From Sphingomonas aurea (GTDB taxonomy: Bacteria > Pseudomonadota > Alphaproteobacteria > Sphingomonadales > Sphingomonadaceae), in NCBI RefSeq assembly GCF_030678875.1, contig NZ_JAUUDS010000003.1:124001-188000 (forward strand): 64,000 bases of DNA, written 5' to 3'. This document shows positions 19,470-28,272 of this stretch, piece by piece; position 1 is the first letter of the stretch, and each line of letters begins with the position of its first letter. The translations under genes were made by a program, and so were the position numbers. Under the pieces are notes generated by a model. That model saw only the letters and a list, made by a program, of their open reading frames with translations, made no database searches and was not told the DNA's origin.

Positions 19470-21935
19470 ATGACCCCCGATCCCGCCGCCCACGCGGCCA
19501 CCTGGATCGCGGACTACCGCGCCCGTGCGGAAGCGACCGATATGCTCTGTGCCGCCACCGACACCGCCCCCTGGCAGGCGATGTTCGAGGAGCTGGCCGC
19601 GGTGGCGCCCGAGCTGGACCATGCGCGCGAGCGGGTGCAGCGCCACGCCACTGACATCGGCACAGGCTTTCGCATCATCGGCGAAACCGACGAGCGACCC
19701 TGGCCCGTCTCTCCCGTCCCGCTGCTGATCGACGCGGCCGAGTGGGCACAGATCGCCGCTGGCGCCGTCCAGCGCGCCACGCTGCTGGAGCAGATCGTCG
19801 CCGATCTCTACGGCCCCGGCCGGCTGGTGGCGGACGGCATCATCCCCGCCGCGCTGCCCACCGGCAGCCCGTATTTCCTGCGCCCGATGGTCGGGCTGGA
19901 GCCGCCCGGCGGCCGCCACCTCCATTTCATCGCCATCGACCTCGCCCGTGGCCCGACCGGCGAGTGGCGGGTGATTGCCGATCACCTGCGCGCGCCCGCC
20001 GGTGCCGGCTATGCGCTGGAGAACCGGCTGGCGGTCGGCCGGACGCTCGGCGGACTCCAGGCCAAGCTGAACATTCAGCGTCATGCCCCCTTCTTCGCCG
20101 CGTTTCGCGCCGGGCTGGCGGCCTTGTGCCGGCGCGCCGATCCGCGCATCGGGCTGCTGACGCCGGGCCGCTACAACCCGACCTATCCCGAGCAGGCGCA
20201 CCTCGCCCGCTATCTCGGCCTGCTGCTGGTCGAGGGGGCCGACCTCGCCGCGCTGGAGGGCCGCGTCTATGTCCGCACCGTCGCCGGGCTGAAGCGGGTC
20301 GACGCGCTGTGGCGGCGGCTCGATCCGCGCCTGCTCGACCCGCTCGCCTTCGACACCCACTCGCAGATCGGCGTACCCGGGCTAATCGACGCGTACGAGG
20401 CGGGCAGCGTCGTCCTTGCCAATGCGCCCGGCGCCGGAGTGGTGGAGGCGCGCGCCTTCGCCGCGTTCATGCCCGCGCTCTGCCGCCACCTCCGCGGCGA
20501 GCCGCTGAAGCTGCCAAACATCGCCACCTGGTGGTGCGGCGGCGCGGCCGAGCAGGCGCATGTCGCCGCCGCGCTCGACCGGCTGACCATCGCCCCCGCC
20601 TTCGGCCCGGCGCCGCTCGGCCTGCCGGGGGGCGCCGCCGCGGGCGCCGCCATCACCGGGGCGGCGCGCGACGCGCTCCTCGCCGACATGGCGCGCCGGC
20701 CGCAGGATTATGTCGGGCAGGAGGAGGTGCGCCTCACCACCATCCCGACCGTCATCGGCGACCGGCTGGCGCCGCGCCCCTTCACGCTGCGCGTCTTCGT
20801 CGCGCGGGGCGGCGACGGCGACTGGGTGGTGATGCCGGGCGGCTTCGGCCGGATCGGCGAGGCGCCCGACGACAGTGCCGCGGCCATCGGCGAGGGGCTG
20901 TGGTCGACCGACGTCTGCGTCCACGGCGCCGATCCGGTCGCCCCGGTGTCGCTGCTGGCGGAACCCGGCTCGCTCCACGTCCGCCGCAATCCCGGCACCT
21001 TGCCCAGCCGGGTCGCCGACAATTTCTACTGGCTCGGCCGCTATCTCGAACGCGGTGAGGCGCTGCTCGGTGCGATCCGCGTGCTGATGGGCAACTCGAT
21101 CGACGCCGATGGCGGCGCGGTGCTGCCGCCGGCCACGGTCGCGCGACTGGTCGGCATGATCGCCGGTGCCGGGGCCGCGACCTATCCGCCCGACCTCGGC
21201 CGCGCCGCGCTCACCACCTTCGCCCGTGCCGCGATGGAAGACGGCGCCACCGCGTCGGTCGCCGCGCTCAACCGCCACGCCCGCGCGATCGGCGAGGCGT
21301 CGCGCGATCGCCTGTCCGCCGACATGGTCCGCCTGCTAGAGGCGCCCTTCCCCACGCAGCGCGGAATGCTGGAACGCGCCGGCTCGCTGCAACGCCGCTA
21401 CGCCGCCATCGCCGGCCTGTCGGCGGAGCATATGGTGCGCAACGACAGCTGGCGCTTCCACGACCTCGGCCGCCGGATCGAGCGGGCGATCGCCATAGCC
21501 CGCGTCGTCCGCCTGTTCGGGATGGACGGACTGGGCGCCGGCGCCGCGACCGACGATCTGTCGACCCTGCTCGACCTGGCCGACAGCCAGATCAGCTATC
21601 GCCAGCGTTATCCGGGCGGCCTCACGCGTGTCGCGGTCGTCGATCTGGTCGCGCTCGATCCCAACAACCCGCGCGGCCTCGCCTTTCAGGCCGAGCGCAT
21701 CGCCCAGCGGCTCGCGCGGCTGCCGGTGCTCGGCGACGACGAGATGGCCGAGCCGCAACAGGCACAGGCTACCGCGCTCAACGCCCTGATCGCCACCGCG
21801 ACGGCGGCGACGCTCGATGCGGACACGCTCGGCGATATCGAGCGCCGCCTGGCGACTCTGTCCGACGCTATCGCCCGCCGCTATTTCCTCCAGGGCGCCG
21901 AGCCCCTGCGCGCCGTGGGTCTGACCCTTGCTTGA
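19470..21935 (+). CDS. Circularly permuted ATP-grasp / alpha-E domain fusion protein
   Basis: An 821-residue cytoplasmic protein. The first ~500 residues match the circularly permuted type 2 ATP-grasp family (DUF404/407): DIGTGFRIIGE, LLEQIVADLYGPGRLV, GRYNPTYPEQAHLARYLG, and DYVGQEEVRLTTIPT late in the domain. The last ~310 residues are an alpha-E (DUF403) helical domain beginning LPSRVADNFYWLGRYLERGE and containing SWRFHDLGRRIERA. The two parts are separate genes in many bacteria and fused here. A transglutaminase-like gene follows, as in the conserved cluster proposed to make or process an amide-linked product; the product is unknown. Confidence 0.9.
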   Translation: MTPDPAAHAATWIADYRARAEATDMLCAATDTAPWQAMFEELAAVAPELDHARERVQRHATDIGTGFRIIGETDERPWPVSPVPLLIDAAEWAQIAAGAVQRATLLEQIVADLYGPGRLVADGIIPAALPTGSPYFLRPMVGLEPPGGRHLHFIAIDLARGPTGEWRVIADHLRAPAGAGYALENRLAVGRTLGGLQAKLNIQRHAPFFAAFRAGLAALCRRADPRIGLLTPGRYNPTYPEQAHLARYLGLLLVEGADLAALEGRVYVRTVAGLKRVDALWRRLDPRLLDPLAFDTHSQIGVPGLIDAYEAGSVVLANAPGAGVVEARAFAAFMPALCRHLRGEPLKLPNIATWWCGGAAEQAHVAAALDRLTIAPAFGPAPLGLPGGAAAGAAITGAARDALLADMARRPQDYVGQEEVRLTTIPTVIGDRLAPRPFTLRVFVARGGDGDWVVMPGGFGRIGEAPDDSAAAIGEGLWSTDVCVHGADPVAPVSLLAEPGSLHVRRNPGTLPSRVADNFYWLGRYLERGEALLGAIRVLMGNSIDADGGAVLPPATVARLVGMIAGAGAATYPPDLGRAALTTFARAAMEDGATASVAALNRHARAIGEASRDRLSADMVRLLEAPFPTQRGMLERAGSLQRRYAAIAGLSAEHMVRNDSWRFHDLGRRIERAIAIARVVRLFGMDGLGAGAATDDLSTLLDLADSQISYRQRYPGGLTRVAVVDLVALDPNNPRGLAFQAERIAQRLARLPVLGDDEMAEPQQAQATALNALIATATAATLDADTLGDIERRLATLSDAIARRYFLQGAEPLRAVGLTLA

Positions 21936-21948
21936 GCCAGCTCCTAAA

Positions 21949-22091
21949 TCCTCCCCTTGCAGGGGAGGGGGACCGTTCGGCGTAGCCGAATGGTGGAGGG
22001 GTGTCCCCGCCCGTGATGGCGCGCGCGCTCACGACCGGCTACACCCCTCCGTCACTCCTACGGAGTGCCACCTCCCCTGCCAGGGGAGGAC
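21949..22091. repeat. Nested inverted repeat (CTCCCCTGCAGGGGAG family)
   Basis: The left half (about 21949-22003) and right half (about 22040-22091) are inverted: TCCTCCCCTTGCAGGGGAGG and GGAGGGGTGT on the left, ACACCCCTCC and CCTCCCCTGCCAGGGGAGGA on the right, with a smaller hairpin in each half. The final GGGGAGGA also serves as the likely ribosome-binding site for the transglutaminase gene ten bases downstream. Confidence 0.8.
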
Positions 22092-22100
22092 TTCCAACCG

Positions 22101-22982
22101 ATGATCTACGACATCCGCCACGTCACCCGCTTCGATTACGGCGCGCAGGTGAAGTTCGCGCGCTGCAACCTGCGCCTGAAGCCGGTCGACTGGCCGGGCC
22201 AGCGGCTCGACCATTATGCGCTCCACGCCCGCCCGGTCGGCCGGCTCAGCGCGGCGCGGGCCGAGGCGGGGCTCGCCAACGTCACCCGCCTGGTCGTCGA
22301 CACGCCGGTGCGCGAGCTGGCGATCGAGAGCGTCGCGCGCGTCACCGTCGACCGACTCGTGCCCGTTCCTGCCGCATCCGACTCGACCCTGGCGGAGATC
22401 GCCGCGCTGGCCCGCACCAGCCGCGACCTGTCGGCGGTCGGCCCGGCGGGCTATCTCTATCCCAGCCCGCTGATCCCGCTCGATCCGGCGATCGCCGAGT
22501 GGTGCGCGCCCGATCTCGACCCCGACCGCAGCGCGCTCGACGCCGCCATCGCGCTCGCCCGCCGCATCCAGCAGGAGTTCGCCTTCGACGGATCGGCCAC
22601 CGTCGTCGACACGCCGCCGATCGACGCCTTTCGCCAGCGGCGCGGCGTGTGCCAGGACTTCGCGCAGATCATGATTACGGGCCTGCGCGCGCGGGGCCTG
22701 CCCGCCGCCTACGCCTCGGGCTATATCCGCACCATCCCGCCGCCCGGCCAGCCACGCCTGGTCGGCGCCGACGCCACCCATGCCTGGGTGCTGCTATGGT
22801 GCGGGCCGGCGCGCGGCTGGGTCGGCGTCGACCCCACCAACGGCATCTGGATGGCGGGCGACCATATCCTGATGGCGGTCGGCCGCGACTATGCCGAGAT
22901 CGCGCCTGTCGATGGCGTCGTCCTCGGCTCCGGAGCGCAGGCGATGGACGTCAGCGTCGACGTCGCGCCCCTGGATGCCTGA
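22101..22982 (+). CDS. Transglutaminase-like family protein
   Basis: A 293-residue protein with a papain-like transglutaminase domain. The N-terminal beta-rich part is MIYDIRHVTRFDYGAQVKFA..., typical of the bacterial transglutaminase N-terminal domain. The catalytic Cys is in RRGVCQDFAQIMI, His in ATHAWVLLW and Asp in WVGVDPTNG. There is no signal peptide, so it is probably cytoplasmic. The start is the ATG after the GGGGAGGA of the preceding repeat. It belongs with the ATP-grasp/alpha-E gene upstream; the pair is widely conserved, and the natural substrate is unknown. Confidence 0.9.
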   Translation: MIYDIRHVTRFDYGAQVKFARCNLRLKPVDWPGQRLDHYALHARPVGRLSAARAEAGLANVTRLVVDTPVRELAIESVARVTVDRLVPVPAASDSTLAEIAALARTSRDLSAVGPAGYLYPSPLIPLDPAIAEWCAPDLDPDRSALDAAIALARRIQQEFAFDGSATVVDTPPIDAFRQRRGVCQDFAQIMITGLRARGLPAAYASGYIRTIPPPGQPRLVGADATHAWVLLWCGPARGWVGVDPTNGIWMAGDHILMAVGRDYAEIAPVDGVVLGSGAQAMDVSVDVAPLDA

Positions 22983-23012
22983 GGTGCAACCCCGACCCTC
23001 GTCCCCAACCTT

Positions 23013-23090
23013 CGTCATTGCGAGCGTAGCGAAGCAATCCAGGGCGTCACGCGCCGGGGTCTGGATTGCTTCGCTACGCTCGCAATGACG
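23013..23090. repeat. Perfect 30-bp inverted repeat
   Basis: Arms 23013-23042 and 23061-23090 are exact reverse complements, beginning CGTCATTGCGAGCGTAGCGA, around an 18-base loop. It sits between convergent genes (transglutaminase and the small Gly-rich protein). The sequence family differs from the CGTCATCCC repeats, although it shares the first six bases. Confidence 0.92.
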
Positions 23091-23099
23091 GAGAAAGTC

Positions 23100-23354
23100 T
23101 TACTCCTTGTCGGTCACCGCATTGGCATTGCCGCCCGGCTGATCCTTTCCGCCCGGCCCCGAATAATCGATGTCCGTCTGTCCGCCATGGCCCATGAAGC
23201 CGCCGCCCTCCGGCGTCTTCCCGGTCTGCGGATTGGGATAGGCGCCGCCGCCGCTTTCGCCGCCGCCCTGCTTGGCGGGGGCGTCGGACACGCCATCGGA
23301 CGCGCCCTTGTGCCCGTCGCCGCCGCCTGCCTGCATCTGCTGCCTGTCGGTCAT
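23100..23354 (-). CDS. Small Gly-rich hydrophilic protein
   Basis: An 84-residue protein with no recognised domain. It begins MTDRQQMQAGGGDGHKGASDG and is dominated by Gly, Gln, Asp, Lys and Pro, with no hydrophobic core, so it is likely disordered. A clear GAGGAG ribosome-binding site is eight bases before the ATG, which supports it as a real gene. It is divergent from the DnaJ gene across 99 bases. The composition resembles small stress-associated hydrophilic proteins, but that is only inference. Confidence 0.65.
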   Translation of the reverse strand: MTDRQQMQAGGGDGHKGASDGVSDAPAKQGGGESGGGAYPNPQTGKTPEGGGFMGHGGQTDIDYSGPGGKDQPGGNANAVTDKE

Positions 23355-23453
23355 GTGAAAATCTCCTCGTCCGACCCAACGCATGGGCGCCAAGCGCGTT
23401 GCGCTCCCGGAACGGCTGCCCCACATACGCGGGCAATACACCAGGGGTAATCG

Positions 23454-24401
23454 ATGGCCGATCCGTACCAGACCCTCGGCGTCGCGCGGACCGCGACCGA
23501 GGCCGACATCAAGAAGGCATACCGCAAGCTCGCCAAGGAGCTGCATCCCGACCGCAACAAGGACAATCCCAAGGCGGCGGAACGGTTTAGCCAGGTCACC
23601 AACGCCTATGACCTGCTGTCCGACAAGGACAAGCGCGCGCGTTTCGACCGGGGCGAGATCGACGGCGACGGCAACCCCGCCGCGCCGTTCGGCTTCGGCG
23701 GCGGTGGCGGCGGCCCGCGCCCCGGCGGCGGCTTCCGCTCGGAGGGGTTCGAATTCGGTGCGGGCGAAGGCGCCGACATGAGCGATATCTTCGAGGGGCT
23801 GTTCGGCGGCGCGCAGGCGCGGCGCGGCGGCGGCGGCTTTTCGGGCGGGTTCGGCGGCTTCGGGCGCCAGCAGCCCAAGGGCGCCGACATCCAGTACAAG
23901 CTCCAGGTAGCGTTCACCGACGCCGCCACCTTGGCGGCCCAGCGGGTGACGCTGGGCGACGGCAAGTCGATCGAGCTGAAACTGCCCGCCGGCGTCGCCA
24001 CCGGCACCCAGATGCGCCTCGCCGGCAAGGGCCAGCCCGGCCCCGGCGGTGCCGGCGACGCGCTGGTGACCATCGAGGTCCAGCCGCATCGCTTCTTCGT
24101 CCGCGATGGCGACGATGTCCGCATCGACCTGCCGATCACCCTGGCCGAGGCGGTGCTGGGCGCTAAGGTGAAGGCACCGACCGTCGACAGCGCGGTCATG
24201 CTCACCATCCCCGCCGGTACCAGCTCGGGCCGCACCCTGCGGCTGAAGGGCAAGGGATTCCACAAGAAGGGCGGCGGCCGCGGTGACCAGCTGGTGACGC
24301 TGATGATCGACATTCCCGCCGACGACGCCGACCTGCGCACCTTCGTCGAGGGCTGGTCGGGTGCCGGTGCCGGGAACCCGCGGGGTGCGATGGGCGTCTG
24401 A
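23454..24401 (+). CDS. DnaJ-class (CbpA-like) co-chaperone
   Basis: A 315-residue J-domain protein. The J domain (residues 1-70) has LHPDRNKDNP with the HPD needed to stimulate Hsp70 ATPase. A Gly/Phe-rich linker follows (about 75-145). The two C-terminal substrate-binding domains contain VTLGDGKSIELKLPAGVATG and VMLTIPAGTSSGRTLRLKGKG. No CxxCxGxG zinc repeats are present, so it is of the CbpA (type B) class and not DnaJ itself. A YihY gene follows closely. Confidence 0.92.
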   Translation: MADPYQTLGVARTATEADIKKAYRKLAKELHPDRNKDNPKAAERFSQVTNAYDLLSDKDKRARFDRGEIDGDGNPAAPFGFGGGGGGPRPGGGFRSEGFEFGAGEGADMSDIFEGLFGGAQARRGGGGFSGGFGGFGRQQPKGADIQYKLQVAFTDAATLAAQRVTLGDGKSIELKLPAGVATGTQMRLAGKGQPGPGGAGDALVTIEVQPHRFFVRDGDDVRIDLPITLAEAVLGAKVKAPTVDSAVMLTIPAGTSSGRTLRLKGKGFHKKGGGRGDQLVTLMIDIPADDADLRTFVEGWSGAGAGNPRGAMGV

Positions 24402-24408
24402 CGACATC

Positions 24409-25365
24409 GTGGATACCCTCGATTCCCTGACGCCCGAGGCGCGCGCGCACCACCGCGCCCGTGCCCGCCTTGATCGCCAGCTCGCCAAGGTGCGGCCCGG
24501 CAGCTACGCGTTCGAGGTGATGAAGCGCGCCGCGCTCGGCGTGTTCAATGACGGGTTCACCCACGCGGGGAACCTCGCCTATCTCGCGCTGATGACGCTG
24601 TTCCCCTTCTTCATCACCGCCGCTGCGGTGCTGTCGCTGCTGGGGCAGAGCGAGGAGACGGTGCGGACTGTCGACGGCTTCCTCCGGGTCCTGCCGCCCG
24701 ATGTCGCCACCCTGCTCCAGAAGCCGATCTCCGACGTGCTGACCGCGCGCACCGGCAATCTGCTGTGGCTGGGCGGGCTTGTCGGCCTGTGGACCGTCGG
24801 CGGCTTCGTCGAGACGATCCGCGATATCTTCCACCGTGCCTATGGCGTGAAGGCGACCTCGCCCTTCTGGAAATCGCGCCTGTCGTCGTCGGGGATCATC
24901 ATCCTGTCGGTCGTCGTCGTGCTGCTGTCGTTCATTGCGCAGGGGCTGCTGACCGCCGCCGAGCAGTTCGTCTATCGCCTGCTGCCGTTCGCGCAGGACT
25001 GGGTCGGGCTGATCGGCCTGTCGCGGCTGGTGCCCGGCGCGATCATGTTCGGCGCGCTCTACATGCTCTTCTACTCGGTCACGCCGGCCAAGTACCGCTA
25101 CAGCAACTGCCGGAAATGGCCGGGTGCGCTGTTCACCAGCCTGTGGTGGGTCGCCATGACCGCGGGACTGCCCTGGGTGCTGTCGAACCTGGGCGGTTAC
25201 GACCTGACCTATGGCAGCCTGGCGGGCGTCGTCGTCATGCTGCTGTTCTTCTACCTGATCGGGCTCGGGATGGTTTTCGGCGCTCATTTCAACGCCGCAC
25301 TGGCGGAACCGCCCGAACCGGCGCTACACCGCGCCGAAACGGCAACGAAAACGGCGACGGCGTAG
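24409..25365 (+). CDS. YihY/BrkB-family membrane protein (second copy)
   Basis: A 318-residue integral membrane protein. Family features are GVFNDGFTHAGNLAYLALMTLFPFFITAAAVLSL, TVGGFVETIRDIFHRAYGV, and SLAGVVVMLLFFYLIGLGMVFGAHFNAAL near the end. Around six membrane helices are expected. The start is uncertain: GTG 24409 follows the dnaJ stop by seven bases; GTG 24361 (inside dnaJ) has a GAGGG eight bases upstream and would add 16 residues. It is distinct in sequence from the YihY protein at 9740-10867. The gene lies directly before fabI. Confidence 0.88.
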   Translation: MDTLDSLTPEARAHHRARARLDRQLAKVRPGSYAFEVMKRAALGVFNDGFTHAGNLAYLALMTLFPFFITAAAVLSLLGQSEETVRTVDGFLRVLPPDVATLLQKPISDVLTARTGNLLWLGGLVGLWTVGGFVETIRDIFHRAYGVKATSPFWKSRLSSSGIIILSVVVVLLSFIAQGLLTAAEQFVYRLLPFAQDWVGLIGLSRLVPGAIMFGALYMLFYSVTPAKYRYSNCRKWPGALFTSLWWVAMTAGLPWVLSNLGGYDLTYGSLAGVVVMLLFFYLIGLGMVFGAHFNAALAEPPEPALHRAETATKTATA

Positions 25366-25368
25366 GAT

Positions 25369-26181
25369 ATGGGCAGCACGAACGGACTGATGGCAGGCAA
25401 GCGGGGGCTCATCATGGGCCTGGCGAACGACAAGTCGCTGGCCTGGGGAATCGCGAAGCAGCTGAGCGAGGCGGGGGCGGAACTGGCCTTTAGCTATCAG
25501 GGAGAGGCGATGGCCAAGCGGGTCCGCCCGCTCGCCGAGCAGCTCGGCACCGCGCGCCTGTTCGACTGCGACGTGTCCGACATGGCGGCACTCGACGCGA
25601 CCTTCGACGCGCTGGCGGCGGAGTGGCCGACGATCGACTTCGTCGTCCACGCGATCGGCTTCTCCGACAAGTCGCAGCTGCGCGGACGCTACTACGACAC
25701 CACGCTCGACAATTTCCTGATGACGATGAACATCTCGGCGTACAGCCTGGTCGCGGTCGCCCAGCGCGCGCGCCGGCTGATGCCCGACGGCGGGTCGATC
25801 CTGACCCTGACCTATTACGGCGCCGAGAAGGTCATCCCCCACTACAACGTCATGGGCGTCGCTAAGGCTGCGCTGGAAACCAGCGTGAAGTACCTCGCCG
25901 TTGACCTTGGGCCGGAGAACATCCGCATCAACGCAATCTCCGCCGGCCCAATCCAGACGCTGGCAGCACGTGGTATCGGCGACTTCAACTACATCCTGAA
26001 ATGGAACGAACTGAACTCGCCGCTCCGCCGCACCGTGTCGATCGACGAGGTCGGCGGCGGCGCCCTCTACCTGCTCTCCGACCTGGCGAGCGGCGTGACC
26101 GGCGAGATCCACCATGTCGACGCCGGCTACAACGTCATTGGCATGAAGGCAGAGGACGCGCCGGATATCGCGTTGGCTTGA
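25369..26181 (+). CDS. fabI: Enoyl-ACP reductase FabI
   Basis: A 270-residue NADH-dependent short-chain reductase that does the last step of each fatty-acid elongation cycle. The N-terminal nucleotide-binding region is GLIMGLANDKSLAWGIA. The catalytic signature is YGAEKVIPHYNVMGVAKAAL, with Tyr159 and Lys166 in the FabI Y-x6-K spacing. The tail HHVDAGYNVIGM is typical. It is three bases after the YihY gene, and a GNAT gene follows 13 bases later. FabI is the target class of triclosan and isoniazid-type inhibitors; no resistance change is evident by eye. Confidence 0.96.
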   Translation: MGSTNGLMAGKRGLIMGLANDKSLAWGIAKQLSEAGAELAFSYQGEAMAKRVRPLAEQLGTARLFDCDVSDMAALDATFDALAAEWPTIDFVVHAIGFSDKSQLRGRYYDTTLDNFLMTMNISAYSLVAVAQRARRLMPDGGSILTLTYYGAEKVIPHYNVMGVAKAALETSVKYLAVDLGPENIRINAISAGPIQTLAARGIGDFNYILKWNELNSPLRRTVSIDEVGGGALYLLSDLASGVTGEIHHVDAGYNVIGMKAEDAPDIALA

Positions 26182-26194
26182 GGGGAACCGGCTG

Positions 26195-26719
26195 GTGACC
26201 ATCGCCATCCGCCCGGCCGGCGCCGATCATGTCGCCGCGATCGACGCGTTGCTGCGCAGTTGCTTCCCGCGCGGCGAAGAAGCCGATCTGGTGCGCAACC
26301 TGTGCATCGCAGGCGACATGGTGCTGGTCCTCGCCGCCATCGACGAAGACGAGGGCGCGGTCGTCGGAACGGTCGCCTTCAGTCGCATGGCGGTGGAAAT
26401 CGGCGGCCGGTCGATCCCCGCCGTCGCGCTCGCACCCATCGCCGTCGCCTCCACCCACCGCCACCAGGGCGTCGCCGAGGCGCTGGTCCATGCCGGCATC
26501 GAACAGCTTGAGACAGCCGGCATCATTCTGTGCTTCGTGCTCGGCGACCCAGGCTACTACACACGCTTCGGCTTCGCAGCCGATGTCGCCAGTGGCTTTT
26601 CCAGTCCCTATGCCGGCGAGTACCTGATGGCGCTGCCCCTGCAAGGCGGCCTGATCCCCTGTGGCGTACGTGGTAATGCCAGCCACGCTGCTGCCTTTGC
26701 GATGCTGTCGGCCAAATAG
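26195..26719 (+). CDS. GNAT-family N-acetyltransferase
   Basis: A 174-residue YhbS-type acetyltransferase. The acetyl-CoA site is VALAPIAVASTHRHQGVAEALV (motif A), and the C-terminal LGDPGYYTRFGFAADVASG matches the family. The start is GTG with a GAGGGG ribosome-binding site overlapping the fabI stop. The acceptor substrate is unknown. It is the last gene of the fabI group before a 412-base gap. Confidence 0.9.
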   Translation: MTIAIRPAGADHVAAIDALLRSCFPRGEEADLVRNLCIAGDMVLVLAAIDEDEGAVVGTVAFSRMAVEIGGRSIPAVALAPIAVASTHRHQGVAEALVHAGIEQLETAGIILCFVLGDPGYYTRFGFAADVASGFSSPYAGEYLMALPLQGGLIPCGVRGNASHAAAFAMLSAK

Positions 26720-26814
26720 CCTGCCTGCTGGGTGAAGCGATGCCTGTGACAAGCTGGGGACTCTGACATTACCGGCCTAGGGCCGATCGACATCCAGCGC
26801 GGCAGGCTATGTTT

Positions 26815-26910
26815 CGTCATCCCCGCGGAGGCGGGGATCCAGAATCTCTGACGTCGCGGCTCTACAAACAGCCTCCGCTCGTCTGCATTTCCGGCTTCGC
26901 GGGAATGACG
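26815..26910. repeat. Paired palindromic repeat (CGTCATCCC family)
   Basis: Arms 26815-26843 and 26882-26910 are imperfect inverted copies with core CCCCGCGGAGGCGGGG. It lies in the 412-base gap before aroC. In the rest of that gap (26911-27131) I see no convincing gene or known regulatory element, only an ordinary purine-rich site (AGGACG) before aroC. Confidence 0.8.
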
Positions 26911-27131
26911 ACAGTAAGTCTCAACAGTCGGCGATGCTGAACGTCGATCGGCACTAGATCAACCCCTAGGCCATAGCTGGTGCCCGTCTCGACGCCGGGC
27001 AGCGCAAGCATAGCGGCAACCACGGCGGCCAGTCGTGCAACGCGCAGCCCTCCCTATGTCCTCGCTCGCCGCAATCTGCCATGGCGGCTTGGCTTCCACA
27101 AACATCGCGCATCGGCGCAGGACGATCCCGC

Positions 27132-28199
27132 ATGAGCTACAACAGTTTCGGCCGCATGTTCCGCTTCACCACCTGGGGCGAATCGCATGGGCCTGCGCTC
27201 GGTGCGGTGGTCGACGGGTGCCCGCCGGGGATCGCACTGTCGGAAAGCGACATCCAGCCCTGGCTCGACCGGCGCCGCCCCGGCACGTCGCGCTTCACCA
27301 CCCAGCGGCGCGAGCCCGATGCTGTGCGGATCCTGTCCGGCGTGTTCGAGGGGCGCACCACCGGCACGCCGATCAGCCTGATGATCGAGAATGTCGACCA
27401 GCGCTCGAAGGATTATGGCGACGTCGCCAAGGCCTATCGCCCCGGCCACGCCGATTACGCCTATGACGCCAAATATGGCTTTCGCGACTATCGCGGCGGC
27501 GGCCGATCGTCGGCGCGCGAGACGGCGGCGCGGGTCGCCGCCGGCGCGGTTGCGCGGCTCGTGGTTCCGCAGGTCCGCATCCGCGCATGGGTCGAATCGA
27601 TCGGCGGCGACGCGATCGATCCCGCCGCGTTCGACGCCGAACAGATCGACGCCAACCCCTTCTTCTGCCCCGACGCCGCCGCGGCGCTCCGCTGGGAAGC
27701 GCTGGTCGATGCGGCGCGCAAGGCCGGCTCGTCACTCGGCGCGGTCGTCGCGTGCGAGGCGACGGGGGTGCCCGCCGGCTGGGGCGCGCCGCTCTATGCC
27801 AAGCTCGATTCGGAACTGGCGAGCGGCATCATGTCGATCAATGCGGTGAAGGGCATCGAGATCGGCGACGGCTTCGCCGCGGCGGCGCTGTCCGGCGAAG
27901 CCAATGCCGATCCGATGCGGCCCGGCGCGGATGGGCCGGAATTCCTGGCCAACCATGCCGGCGGGATCGCAGGCGGGATCGCTACCGGCCAGCCGATCCG
28001 CCTGCGCGCGGCGTTCAAGCCGACCAGCTCGATCCTGACGCCCGTTCCCACCATTACCCGCGACGGCGAAGCGACCGACATCGCCACCAAGGGCCGCCAC
28101 GACCCGTGCGTCGGTATCCGCGGCGTGCCCGTCGTGGAGGCGATGATGGCGCTGGTTTTAGCCGACCAGGCGTTGCTCCACCGGGCTCAGTGCGGCTGA
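27132..28199 (+). CDS. aroC: Chorismate synthase AroC
   Basis: A 355-residue enzyme making chorismate from EPSP with reduced FMN, the last step of the shikimate pathway. Family signatures are [18 protein letters not shown] at the N terminus, [38 protein letters not shown], and the C-terminal [17 protein letters not shown]. The start [10 protein letters not shown] is the standard family beginning; a longer upstream frame has no similarity. The gene stands alone. pheA, which uses the same pathway, is at 38342. Confidence 0.97.
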   Translation: MSYNSFGRMFRFTTWGESHGPALGAVVDGCPPGIALSESDIQPWLDRRRPGTSRFTTQRREPDAVRILSGVFEGRTTGTPISLMIENVDQRSKDYGDVAKAYRPGHADYAYDAKYGFRDYRGGGRSSARETAARVAAGAVARLVVPQVRIRAWVESIGGDAIDPAAFDAEQIDANPFFCPDAAAALRWEALVDAARKAGSSLGAVVACEATGVPAGWGAPLYAKLDSELASGIMSINAVKGIEIGDGFAAAALSGEANADPMRPGADGPEFLANHAGGIAGGIATGQPIRLRAAFKPTSSILTPVPTITRDGEATDIATKGRHDPCVGIRGVPVVEAMMALVLADQALLHRAQCG

Positions 28200-28272
28200 A
28201 CGACCGTACCGAAACGGAACGTTTCAAACTGCTTGGCCGTTGTCGGCGGTGTTCCAAGCAGGAGAGAATGTC

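Noticed and set aside
26920..27070. Short minus-strand frame with a signal-peptide-like start ([16 protein letters not shown]) before aroC
   Set aside because: No convincing start codon with a ribosome-binding site in frame, and the end runs into the repeat element. Kept out as unsupported.
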